The translations under genes were made by a program, and so were the position numbers. From Candidatus Nitrosopumilus sp. (GTDB taxonomy: Archaea; Thermoproteota; Nitrososphaeria; Nitrososphaerales; Nitrosopumilaceae), in the NCBI GenBank assembly GCA_029861085.1, contig JAOUAE010000026.1, forward strand, positions 1 to 13,324: 13,324 nt of DNA, in the 5' to 3' direction. Shown piece by piece: positions 1-6,996 of this stretch (position 1 is its first letter; the number at the start of each line of letters is the position of its first letter). Under the pieces are notes generated by a model. It worked only from the letters and a program-made list of their open reading frames with translations, searched no databases and was not told where the DNA came from.

Positions 1-695
1 TCGAATCTATTGTAGATAGAGAGATAGGAACAAACTCGAGACCAATAATTATTGTAGAAACAATGTCTGACGCTATGTATCTTAATGCATTTGACAAATT
101 CTTACAAGATCCAAATATCTCAATGAATCCACTTAACGTAATTGCAGCATATAACAAAAATTCAGTTTTACCATTAGCAATTTTTTACAGAAATCATGGT
201 TATAGAACATTTGTTTTATTAGATAACTCTGAAGAATCCAAACAAATTTCTGCCCAGCTAGTATCAAATGAATTTTCATCTATTCAAACCATCTTTTTTG
301 AGAGAGAAGGAAAGAAACTTGAATCAATTGAAGATTATATTGCTCTTGAAGATTATTTGTATCCAGTAAATCAGACGTATGAAATAAAGCTAAGACATGA
401 AGGATTTTCAAATCTTACACCTCAAGACGTCATATCCAAAGAAGGTAAAGGAATTTTGGAGAAATTAAGAAAAATATGGCAAGAGCATAGAGAAGAAGAT
501 TGGGAAGAATTTGATAATGAAGAAATTACCAGATATATTTGTGAGAAAATTACACTTGAAGAGACTAGCTTCCTATCAGATAAAACTAAAGATCAATTTA
601 GATCATTGTATCGGCTAATTGCTGAGCGGATTAGACAATATCAAAACATTGCTACAAAACCCGATTTGAACAAATTCCAAAAATCAAAGACTTGA
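1..695 (+). CDS. C-terminal part of an OLD-family-type protein with a Toprim nuclease domain (5' end outside window)
   Basis: The reading frame is open from the first full codon at nt 3, so the ATG at 63 is internal and the gene begins upstream of the window. About 230 residues are visible (numbered here from nt 3). They show the Toprim pattern of OLD/RecF-like AAA proteins: a hydrophobic strand ending in Glu (IIIVET, E19), followed by SDAMYL, then a strand ending FVLLDNSEES (D74), then the SIEDY motif (E110, D111) typical of the OLD-type Toprim C-terminus. In the family this domain cuts DNA and is fused to an N-terminal ABC-type ATPase, which would lie off-window. The rest is charged and helical. 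The usual Toprim DxD reads D-N-S here, and the Gly after the first Glu is Thr, so nuclease activity is uncertain. A degenerate Toprim or another AAA-linked domain is the alternative. The family call is by motif only. Confidence 0.6.
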   Translation, partial: ESIVDREIGTNSRPIIIVETMSDAMYLNAFDKFLQDPNISMNPLNVIAAYNKNSVLPLAIFYRNHGYRTFVLLDNSEESKQISAQLVSNEFSSIQTIFFEREGKKLESIEDYIALEDYLYPVNQTYEIKLRHEGFSNLTPQDVISKEGKGILEKLRKIWQEHREEDWEEFDNEEITRYICEKITLEETSFLSDKTKDQFRSLYRLIAERIRQYQNIATKPDLNKFQKSKT

Positions 696-793
696 GATTT
701 AAGAAGTTTACTCATGAAAAATGCAGAACTAAGAAATAGAAAAATATGGAAAATTCTTTAAGGTTTAAGTGAGAGATATGGAGATTCAATTAC

Positions 794-2938
794 ATGAATA
801 GATCCTCTACCAGAGGAATTTTCCTTTCAATTGCATTATTATTTTCAATGACACTAATTATGTTTTCATCAAATGCATATGGTGAAGAAATCACAGTCAA
901 AAGTATCGCATTAGAGGAAACAACTGTGTTGGAATTAACAAATGATTCAAATGATAATGTTAATACTTTAAGAATTTGGCTTGGAAGTGATTTTAGTTTC
1001 CAATCTTTTAAAACTGAAAAAGGATGGATTGGTGAGAAAACCCCACAAGGCGTCATAATTTTCACATCATCTGAATTAATTAAACCAGGAGAATCAGTAA
1101 AATTTGGAATAAAAACTGACAAACCTAGTTCAGGTATTAATTGGAAAGCATTAGACAGTAAGGGCACACAGATAGATACAGGCATATCTATTGCAGGGGA
1201 ATTACCAGCAGTTGATAAAAATCTAAACTCTAATCAAGATTTAGAAAATACAAGTGAAAGCATATCAACTGAATCTACATTCAGAATAATTCCAGAGAAA
1301 CCAAATATTGGTTCAACAATCAGAGTAACGGGAGATAATTTTGGGGCAACACAAGAATTTGATTTTTACATTGATACTAAAAAAATAGGCACTTTTGAAA
1401 CAGATGGAAATGGTCATTTTATGACTACAATGAAAATTCCAGATGATCAAAAATCAGATAGAGTTGATTTTAAAATAAAAGATAAAGAGGGTGAAGAAAT
1501 GAAACAAAGTCTAAGAATAGGAGATATAGTTAATCAAATTCCAGAGTCACAAAACATACCACTTACAATCAAAGGAATTCCAGAAATTATTCACAGAGGA
1601 GACTTTTTAGAAATATTTGGAACAGCACAAGTAGGAAGTGCAATTACAGGAACAGTTAGAAATGAGGAAGGAGAAATTATCGTTACCAGAACAGCAGAAG
1701 TAGATAGAGTTGGAAATTGGGAATTAGAAGAACCCGTGATTGTTGCATTAGATATGCCTTTTGGAAAATATACTGCAACAATTTCAGACGGTAGAGATGA
1801 AATTATAAAAAGTTGGACAGTAGAATCCGATAAAAAAATTATCATAGCTCCAATAAATTTAAAATTTGACCCAGGAGAAACCATGAAATTTAACGGTACA
1901 GCTATACCAAACAAACCAATTGAAATAGTGATAGAGGATCCTCTAGGAAAAGAAGTTGTTTCAGACATTATAGAAATTGGTAATTCAGGCTTTATACAAT
2001 TTGAATTCCAAACTACACAAACATCATCAGAAGGAACATACACATTAATTGCCACTCAAGATAGGGATAAAGAATTTATTTATGCAGGCTTAGGACAGTT
2101 ACCTACAATTCCAGTAAACCTAGAATTTGACAAACTGAGTTACAAATCAGGTGAAACTGCAATAATTACATTATCTGGAAAAGCATCGGAAATTATCAGT
2201 TTACTAATAATTGACCCTTCAGACAAACCAGTGGAAGATACAATATCCATCACATTACAACCAGATGGACGTGGGACACACTCCATAGACCTAAAAGGAT
2301 ATTCAGCTGGGGTGTATACTGCTGTGGTTAGCAAGGGAACTGCTCAAAGTACAGAAGTTTTCACAGTGGGACTACAAACGGGTTCTGGAGAAATTAAGAT
2401 CAACACTACAAAAACAGAATATAATTCAGGAGATTCAATATTGATTTTAGGTGATACTGCTGCACCTAATGTTCTTCTTACGTTAACCATGATTAATCCT
2501 AACGGGGATGAAATTAAGATTAAAGAAACGTTTTCAGATAAAAATGGAAAAATTTCTGAGAATTCATTTAGAATACCATCAGATGCAATTCCAGGAACAT
2601 GGAAAATTAATGCTAAAAGTGGTTCAAACTTTGTCAATACAGAAATCCAAGTATTAGCAGTTATTCAGGAAGGACTAGTTATACAAGTGGGAGAAGGACA
2701 AGACATCCCAGGATTTGGGAAGATAATAGACATACATGTTTTCGGAGCAAAAAACACAGTTGTTATTGAAATTATTGCAGAAGATGGTGAGATAATTGAA
2801 GAACTCTCATTTCCAGCATCAAATGAAGGCGAAATCAATCAACCATGGATAATTCCTCGAGAGACTGAACCTGGAACATATACAATTAAAGTTGCAGATG
2901 CATTCAATGATGCTGAAACGACTTTTGAAATTCAATGA
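794..2938 (+). CDS. Secreted multi-domain Ig-like repeat surface protein
   Basis: This 714-residue protein probably acts outside the cell as a surface or adhesive protein. Residues 1-30 form a Sec signal peptide: basic MNRSSTR, a hydrophobic core at 9-25, then SNAYG before an acidic mature start. After a beta-rich N-domain (31-135) and a polar Ser/Asn/Glu linker (140-162), Ig-like or TIG-like domains follow in tandem. Each opens with a G-(D/E/S)-(T/S/F)...G pattern: IGSTIRVTG at 172, RGDFLEIFG at 268, PGETMKFNG at 360, SGETAIITLSG at 452, SGDSILILG at 545. The repeat is about 90 residues. A sixth, less typical beta domain ends the protein at FEIQ. No C-terminal membrane helix or lipobox is visible, so it is free, S-layer-bound or held by a partner. 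The ATG at 794 is directly followed by the signal peptide, which supports this start. Ligand and role are unknown. Confidence 0.8.
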   Translation: MNRSSTRGIFLSIALLFSMTLIMFSSNAYGEEITVKSIALEETTVLELTNDSNDNVNTLRIWLGSDFSFQSFKTEKGWIGEKTPQGVIIFTSSELIKPGESVKFGIKTDKPSSGINWKALDSKGTQIDTGISIAGELPAVDKNLNSNQDLENTSESISTESTFRIIPEKPNIGSTIRVTGDNFGATQEFDFYIDTKKIGTFETDGNGHFMTTMKIPDDQKSDRVDFKIKDKEGEEMKQSLRIGDIVNQIPESQNIPLTIKGIPEIIHRGDFLEIFGTAQVGSAITGTVRNEEGEIIVTRTAEVDRVGNWELEEPVIVALDMPFGKYTATISDGRDEIIKSWTVESDKKIIIAPINLKFDPGETMKFNGTAIPNKPIEIVIEDPLGKEVVSDIIEIGNSGFIQFEFQTTQTSSEGTYTLIATQDRDKEFIYAGLGQLPTIPVNLEFDKLSYKSGETAIITLSGKASEIISLLIIDPSDKPVEDTISITLQPDGRGTHSIDLKGYSAGVYTAVVSKGTAQSTEVFTVGLQTGSGEIKINTTKTEYNSGDSILILGDTAAPNVLLTLTMINPNGDEIKIKETFSDKNGKISENSFRIPSDAIPGTWKINAKSGSNFVNTEIQVLAVIQEGLVIQVGEGQDIPGFGKIIDIHVFGAKNTVVIEIIAEDGEIIEELSFPASNEGEINQPWIIPRETEPGTYTIKVADAFNDAETTFEIQ

Positions 2939-2948
2939 TATCAAACAA

Positions 2949-2954
2949 TTTTAT
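2949..2954 (+). promoter_or_regulatory. TATA-like box for the purine-salvage operon
   Basis: TTTTAT is centred about 26 nt upstream of the ATG at 2978. That is the normal archaeal TATA-to-start-site distance, so the apt transcript would begin at or near its own start codon (leaderless). Inferred from spacing only. Confidence 0.4.
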
Positions 2955-2977
2955 TTCAGATAATTTGATGAAATACA

Positions 2978-3490
2978 ATGAATCTAAAAGACAAAATATC
3001 AGAGCATTCAAATTTTCCTAAAAAAGGCATTTTATTTAGAGACTTTAGTCCAATTTTAAAAGATCCATCAGCATTATCCTTTATTGCAGATGAATTTTCA
3101 AAATATTTCCACCCGAATGATATTGATGTTTTTGCAGGAATTGAATCAAGGGGATTTATCCTAGCCTCAGTTTTAGCCTCAAGATACAATAAAGGTATGA
3201 TAATGATTAGAAAAGCTGGGAAATTACCTGGAAAAACTACTAAATTAGCATATACAATTGAATATGGAAAAGATACCATAGAAATTCAAAAAGATATTAT
3301 CAAAGAAGGTGAAAAAATACTCATTTGCGATGATCTACTTGCAACTGGAGGTACAGCAAAAGCATCTGCAAAATTAATTGAAAAAAGCGGTGGAAAAATT
3401 TCAGGATTTGCATTCATAATTGAATTGACAGATCTTAATGGAGTCAAAGGAATTAGTAAATACAATTGTAAATCATTGGTGAAATACTAA
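2978..3490 (+). CDS. apt: Adenine phosphoribosyltransferase
   Basis: This enzyme makes AMP and pyrophosphate from adenine and PRPP in the cytoplasm, salvaging adenine. At 170 residues it is of normal family length. Visible motifs are [15 protein letters not shown] at 13-27 (the F-P-x-G-I-x-F-x-D signature), a strand-turn FAGIESRGF at 52-60, RKAGKLPG at 78-85 (family flexible-loop region), and the PRPP-binding loop [14 protein letters not shown] at 114-127 with D118/D119 and the TGGT turn. The ATG at 2978 places the FPKKG motif where the family has it. The stop codon overlaps the next gene's ATG by one base (TAATG), so the two are co-transcribed and probably translationally coupled. That partner releases adenine, the substrate of this enzyme, which supports adenine rather than hypoxanthine or orotate specificity. 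Confidence 0.93.
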   Translation: MNLKDKISEHSNFPKKGILFRDFSPILKDPSALSFIADEFSKYFHPNDIDVFAGIESRGFILASVLASRYNKGMIMIRKAGKLPGKTTKLAYTIEYGKDTIEIQKDIIKEGEKILICDDLLATGGTAKASAKLIEKSGGKISGFAFIIELTDLNGVKGISKYNCKSLVKY

Positions 3491-4281
3491 TGGAAAAAGA
3501 TGTAGAAATAGGAATTTTTGGCGGTACTGGGATTTACGATTCAGGCTTACTAGAAAGTCCACAAGAAATTGATATTGATACCCCTTATGGAAAACCGTCA
3601 GATACAATAACAGTTGGAATGTTCAATGGAAGAAAAATTGCATTCCTACCCAGACATGGAAAAAAACATACTATTCCACCACATATGATTAATTTTAAAG
3701 CAAATATTTGGGCATTCAAAGAGTTAGGAATTACTAGAATTATAGCACCTTCAGCAGTTGGAAGCCTAAAAGAAGAATTTGAACCAGGGCATTTTGCATT
3801 ACCTACACAATTTTTGGATTTTACAAAATCAAGAGATGGTTCATTTTCAGAAGATGGAAGAGTCATCCATATTTCAATAGCAGATCCTTTTTGCCCAGAA
3901 TTACAATCATCAATTCTTCATGTTACAGAGAACCAAGATATGAAAATACATAAAGAATGCACATATGTCTGCATTGAAGGTCCACGATTTTCAACTAAAG
4001 CTGAATCAAAATTTTATAGAACCACAGGAGCAGAAATTATTGGTATGACGCTTGTTCCAGAATGTCAACTAGCAAGAGAGGCTCAGATTTGTTATGCTTC
4101 AATTTCGACAGTTACAGATTATGATGTTTGGGCTGAAAAACCGGTTACAGCTAAAGAAGTTATGGAAACGCTTTCAAAAAATGTAGAGAGAACAAAGAAA
4201 ATACTAACAGAATTAATAGAAAAAATTCCTAAAACTAGAAGCTGTTCATGTGAGAAAGCATTAGCAGAAGCAGAATTTTAG
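3490..4281 (+). CDS. mtnP: S-methyl-5'-thioadenosine phosphorylase
   Basis: This phosphorylase splits S-methyl-5'-thioadenosine with phosphate into adenine and 5-methylthioribose-1-phosphate, clearing the by-product of polyamine synthesis. The 263-residue length fits the family. Motifs seen are the phosphate-binding GGTGIY (11-16), RHGKKH (55-60), SAVGSL (88-93), the nucleoside site IEGPRF (162-167) and GMTLVPE (185-191), and TDYDVW (209-214). In the human enzyme the two Asp of TDYD mark 6-aminopurine (adenine) preference; purine nucleoside phosphorylases have Asn there. Near the C-terminus a Cys-Ser-Cys motif (C252, C254) matches the CxC redox motif described in Sulfolobus and Pyrococcus homologues. 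It overlaps apt by one base and feeds adenine to it. Confusion with inosine/guanosine phosphorylase is unlikely given TDYD. Confidence 0.93.
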   Translation: MEKDVEIGIFGGTGIYDSGLLESPQEIDIDTPYGKPSDTITVGMFNGRKIAFLPRHGKKHTIPPHMINFKANIWAFKELGITRIIAPSAVGSLKEEFEPGHFALPTQFLDFTKSRDGSFSEDGRVIHISIADPFCPELQSSILHVTENQDMKIHKECTYVCIEGPRFSTKAESKFYRTTGAEIIGMTLVPECQLAREAQICYASISTVTDYDVWAEKPVTAKEVMETLSKNVERTKKILTELIEKIPKTRSCSCEKALAEAEF

Positions 4282-4303
4282 TCATCAAGAAATAGAATCA
4301 ATA

Positions 4304-5581
4304 GTGACTTTATCACATCGGTCTTTAAGTAATTCAGAAAAAAACACAAAACGAATGCAGATTCAGAGCATGCAGGACAAAATTACCAGATTCCTTGAGA
4401 GAAAGTTTAGAGCATCTCACAGTCTTTCTACAAAAAATACCTACAACTCGGCACTAATGCGATTCATAGAGTTTCTGCATGTACAATATGATATAGATAT
4501 TGAAGAACTGTTACAAAAAATAAAAACAAATCAGATAGACCCAATTGATACCTTGGATACCTTTTACTCTTTTTTAGCCAAATACAAACGAGAAAGTTCA
4601 GAGAAAATAGGATACAGCAACCATACAATATGTGATTACATCACAGTGGCAAAGGAGTTTCTAAATGGAGAGGGTTGCAAGATATACCAAGAAGACCTAA
4701 AGCAGAGATTCAGACTACCACGAAAAACCAATGTCTATGAAAAGGGACTGACAAAAGACATCATCAACAGAATAATCAGACTGGCAAACCCCAAGCTAGC
4801 AGCAGTCATACTCATTTCATGCTCCGGTGGAATGAGAATTGGAGAAATCACGCAGCTTAGGCTATCAGATATTGATTTTACACTAAATCCAGTCACAATT
4901 ACAGTCAGATCAGAGACTACAAAGACTAGAGAAACAAGAATTACTCACATTTCATCCGAAGCTGTCAGTTCTTTGAAGGACTATCTTTCCAGACAAAAAT
5001 CACCAAAACAAAATGAAGATTATGTGTTTTTGCTGCAACATGAGGACAGACTCAGACATCTCAAAGAAAGACTGTCCAAAAATCAATACAGCAATAATGG
5101 TCTTAAAAAAATGGACAAGAAGAACATCAGAATATTAGAAGATAATTTGAAGACCACAGCCAAAGAAGACAGATATGCCAAAAGTGTGCTAGCTACAAAT
5201 CATAATCTGGAAAAGCAGCTATCAAATCTGATCAAGAACATTCCACAGCTTAATGCAAAAAATGAAAATGGTAGAAGTTCAATTCACTTTCATGCCTTTC
5301 GTGCATGGTTTAAGACTCAGATTACTGATGCACATCAATCAGATTTTGCCGAAGCCTTGATGGGCCACAAATCACTCAGATTACTTTACTATAGACAAAA
5401 CGACAAGGTACGAGCCAAAACATATCTTGACGCAGAGTATGCAGTAACAATTTCAGATACTGAAAAAATTGACAGAAATTATTCAGATATGCAAAAGGAC
5501 AATTCAGAATTGAGAGGGATTGTTGATTCGTTATCAAGGCAGATTGATAGTCTGGAGAGAAAAATTGAAATTAATGATTAA
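4304..5581 (+). CDS. Tyrosine recombinase / integrase (XerC/XerD-like)
   Basis: A 425-residue site-specific recombinase. The SAM-like core-binding region lies at about 25-125 (TRFLERKF...STKNTYNSALMRFIEFL). The catalytic domain follows with Arg box GGMRIGEI (R178), a probable beta-hairpin Lys at 207, HAFR (H330, R333), MGHKS (H355) and the nucleophile in LLYYR (Y362 or Y363). Between the Lys and HxxR boxes an extra, charged, helical stretch of roughly 80 residues (about 245-325) is longer than in XerC/D. Residues 396-423 form a heptad-like coiled coil after the catalytic Tyr. The GTG at 4304 leaves 22 nt after mtnP; the ATG at 4355 (residue 18) is an equally possible start and keeps every domain. 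No tRNA gene is visible nearby as attachment site. It stands at the left border of a stretch of small orphan genes. Confidence 0.88.
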   Translation: MTLSHRSLSNSEKNTKRMQIQSMQDKITRFLERKFRASHSLSTKNTYNSALMRFIEFLHVQYDIDIEELLQKIKTNQIDPIDTLDTFYSFLAKYKRESSEKIGYSNHTICDYITVAKEFLNGEGCKIYQEDLKQRFRLPRKTNVYEKGLTKDIINRIIRLANPKLAAVILISCSGGMRIGEITQLRLSDIDFTLNPVTITVRSETTKTRETRITHISSEAVSSLKDYLSRQKSPKQNEDYVFLLQHEDRLRHLKERLSKNQYSNNGLKKMDKKNIRILEDNLKTTAKEDRYAKSVLATNHNLEKQLSNLIKNIPQLNAKNENGRSSIHFHAFRAWFKTQITDAHQSDFAEALMGHKSLRLLYYRQNDKVRAKTYLDAEYAVTISDTEKIDRNYSDMQKDNSELRGIVDSLSRQIDSLERKIEIND

Positions 5582-5603
5582 GAAAAGTATTTCACGTAAA
5601 CTA

Positions 5604-5612
5604 ATTTTTTTT
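5604..5612 (+). terminator. Probable T-tract terminator after the integrase
   Basis: A run of eight T begins at 5605, 24 nt after the integrase stop codon. Archaeal RNA polymerase can stop at such oligo-T tracts without a hairpin. No strong stem precedes it. Confidence 0.35.
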
Positions 5613-5663
5613 CACATGTAGTGTAAAGTTTGTGATCCAAGGAGATGATGAACTAAAAATTTC

Positions 5664-5768
5664 ATGAATGGTATGAATGACTCAAAGTGTGAAGAGCATT
5701 ATTGGAGCCCAAATGGATCTTATTTTTGCATACATTGCGGAACAGACATTAACGAAAATCAGAATTGA
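5664..5768 (+). CDS. 34-residue putative zinc-binding micro-protein
   Basis: This short frame starts at ATG 5664 (a second ATG at 5673) and ends at TGA 5766. It encodes Cys9-x2-His12 and, after a W-S-P-N-G-S-Y-F turn, Cys22-x2-Cys25 followed by Gly. The spacing and the G-S-Y-F-C-x-x-C-G ending are those of a one-knuckle zinc ribbon, with one ligand set Cys/His and the other Cys/Cys. The tail is polar (TDINENQN). Such tiny zinc ribbons are frequent in thaumarchaeal genomes, usually without known function. It lies alone downstream of the integrase in otherwise gene-poor DNA. A chance frame is the alternative, but four well-placed metal ligands in 34 residues argue against that. Confidence 0.55.
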   Translation: MNGMNDSKCEEHYWSPNGSYFCIHCGTDINENQN

Positions 5769-5838
5769 TACTATCATGTGAATTGAGTCTGTAAATTTTA
5801 GGGGTTCAAAGTCAATGACAGGATTGAGTCAAAAAGTT

Positions 5839-5994
5839 TCAAGCCAACAGATCTGAACTCGTGGAACTATTACTTTTGAGCGTAGATTTGACGTCTTTCT
5901 TAATGTTAGACTTTTGAATAAATTTGTAATATACAAAAATCAGAATAGGCGATTTCAATAACACCAATATAAGCAAATAATCACTTAGCTCCAA
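5839..5994 (-). CDS. Possible 51-residue single-helix membrane micro-protein
   Basis: A minus-strand frame opens with TTG at 5994 and ends at TGA (5841-5839). The predicted protein has one hydrophobic segment at about residues 5-25 (LSDYLLILVLL, then SPILIFVYY), followed by a basic and polar tail of 25 residues with five Lys and a Ser-rich end. That is a reasonable layout for a small bitopic membrane protein with the positive side after the helix. No ATG start exists, no clear promoter was found, and hydrophobic frames arise easily by chance in A+T-rich DNA, so support is weak. It falls in the 5769-6167 stretch, which otherwise shows no gene. Confidence 0.27.
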   Translation of the reverse strand: MELSDYLLILVLLKSPILIFVYYKFIQKSNIKKDVKSTLKSNSSTSSDLLA

Positions 5995-6085
5995 TCTAAC
6001 TACTTTTCTTTTATCTTATAGATAAAATTTGAATATTATGACTCAAAAATCCAAAGAAATCATTTTGCGAATCTGGATCTTCACC

Positions 6086-6139
6086 GTAGATGTATCGTTT
6101 CAATAATGATAAAAAATTCTGAAAGGAAAAGAGAACTAA
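6086..6139. repeat. 54-bp direct repeat, copy 1
   Basis: This copy matches 6825-6878 at 50 of 54 positions, in the same orientation. All four differences fall in the central 17 nt between TTTCA and TGAAA; the left arm (GTAGATGTATCG) and the right arm (GGAAAAGAGAACTAA) are identical. TTTCA and TGAAA can pair, giving a 5-bp stem around the variable centre. The two copies bracket the minus-strand coiled-coil gene. Confidence 0.85.
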
Positions 6140-6165
6140 TTCATAATCCTATCTAAGATTATGAA
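6140..6165 (-). terminator. Hairpin after the coiled-coil gene, candidate terminator
   Basis: TTCATAATC and GATTATGAA form a perfect 9-bp inverted repeat with an 8-nt loop, starting 2 nt beyond the stop codon of the minus-strand gene at 6168-6647. In the direction of transcription the following DNA is pyrimidine-rich (it is the 54-bp repeat). The position suits a terminator or a 3'-end stabilising hairpin. Confidence 0.45.
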
Positions 6166-6167
6166 AG

Positions 6168-6647
6168 TTATTTTTGTGGTTTATCTTCTTTGGATTTTCT
6201 GTGAAAACCGACCATTTCTTTAAGATCTTTTTTGATTTGGTTATACGAGTCAAGTTCGCCCTGACAGAAGTTAAGACGCTCATCAAATTTCTTGATTTTA
6301 TTTTCAATTGAAATTATTCTTTCTTTTAATTCTCGTTCTTCTGTTGGAATATTTTCTTTAAATTCATTATACAATAAATCACGTAAACCTTCAGCATTAT
6401 GCAAAATTGTTTCCATAATTCCCTCTAATCCTTCTCCCTCATTATATCCTAAATCTTCAGGAAGTTCAAAAAGTAAAATCTCATCACTTTTTTTTAAAAG
6501 TTTGAGTGAAAAATTATAACACTCATCATACATTTTCACTATCTTTTCAAATTCATTCTCAGAATCAGGACCATGATCCTCATATCTATCTAAAATAAGA
6601 TCAAGTCTTTTAACTACAGTAGTGATGTCAAGTTTTTTCTTAACCAC
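6168..6647 (-). CDS. Hypothetical charged helical / coiled-coil protein (159 aa)
   Basis: Not recognised. The 159-residue product is rich in Lys, Glu, Asp and Leu with no membrane segment and no metal motif. The first half (about 5-60) reads as amphipathic helices (VVKRLDLILDRYEDH, NEFEKIVKMYDECYNFSLKLLKK). A loop with Gly and acidic residues follows (EDLGYNEGEGLEG, about 64-76). Residues 100-150 form a likely coiled coil (ERELKERIISIENKIKKFDE). The tail is basic and polar (RKSKEDKPQK). The ATG at 6647 has a TATA-poor, A+T-rich upstream. It stands alone, bracketed by the 54-bp direct repeats and followed by a hairpin, as a cassette-like unit. It could be a structural partner protein or part of a defence or mobile-element pair; nothing in the sequence decides. 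Confidence 0.6.
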   Translation of the reverse strand: MVKKKLDITTVVKRLDLILDRYEDHGPDSENEFEKIVKMYDECYNFSLKLLKKSDEILLFELPEDLGYNEGEGLEGIMETILHNAEGLRDLLYNEFKENIPTEERELKERIISIENKIKKFDERLNFCQGELDSYNQIKKDLKEMVGFHRKSKEDKPQK

Positions 6648-6772
6648 ATATTTTTAATTATTTTCTGGTTTTTAAATGAGACCAAATTAATAATACAAAT
6701 TACTCTCCACTTAACTTCTAATTCATAATCTCCATTAGGATTACGTCATACTAAGAAAAATAATCCGTTGAT

Positions 6773-6826
6773 TTACATATATTCTCCATAATCCCCATAC
6801 TGGAAATACTCTGGTTTGTACCAAGT
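6773..6826 (-). pseudogene. Decayed duplicate of the 3' end of the aromatic-rich micro-gene
   Basis: Read on the minus strand, these 18 codons, ending in TAA, encode TWYKPEYFQYGDYGEYM, nearly the same as the last 17 residues of the gene at 7602-7757. Of six base differences from 7602-7655, three are synonymous codon changes, one is stop-for-stop, and two change residues (E to G, D to Y). Upstream the frame meets a TGA at 6841-6839 inside the 54-bp repeat, so no start codon is in reach. It is a gene fragment whose 5' part has been replaced by the repeat. Confidence 0.65.
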
Positions 6827-6878
6827 AGATGTATCGTTTCAATGATTGTAAAAAATTATGAAAGGAAAAGAGAACTAA
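6825..6878. repeat. 54-bp direct repeat, copy 2
   Basis: Second copy of the repeat at 6086-6139, with four differences, all in the central segment. Its left end abuts the decayed micro-gene fragment (6773-6826) and its right end opens into the upstream region of the Fic gene. Neither flank resembles the flank of copy 1 beyond a few bases, so this is a dispersed element rather than one end of a long duplication. Confidence 0.85.
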
Positions 6879-6959
6879 ATTTGGATTTTAACTCCATTAG
6901 AGAACTATTTTTGCGATGATCAAGTTTGAAATATAAAAATTCATGTTTCTTTGTTGAGA

Positions 6960-6966
6960 TTTATAG
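6960..6966 (+). promoter_or_regulatory. TATA-like box for the Fic-domain gene
   Basis: TTTATAG lies about 34 nt upstream of the ATG at 6997, predicting a start site a few bases before the codon. A second A+T-rich element (CTATATA, 6974-6980) is too close to serve this start. Confidence 0.3.
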
Positions 6967-6996
6967 ATTAGTTCTATATAGAAAAAATGTTACAAT

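Noticed and set aside
1591..2055. Long minus-strand frame inside the Ig-like protein gene
   Set aside because: A shadow of the real gene: no domain, no promoter, and the plus-strand frame has a signal peptide and regular repeats.
5645..5651. ATGATGA resembling a C box of a C/D guide RNA
   Set aside because: No CTGA D box within the usual distance and no paired ends.
5800..5830. GGGGTTCAAAGTC resembling a tRNA T-arm
   Set aside because: The five bases on each side of the loop do not pair and no acceptor, D or anticodon arm is found around it.
6718..6730. 13-bp exact repeat of 6136-6148 (CTAATTCATAATC)
   Set aside because: Too short in A+T-rich DNA to claim common origin on its own, though it lies near the same end of both repeat units.
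6086..6878. Ten-codon frames starting MYRFN in both 54-bp repeats
   Set aside because: Too short, and the changes between copies alter residues rather than keeping them; better explained as a non-coding repeat.
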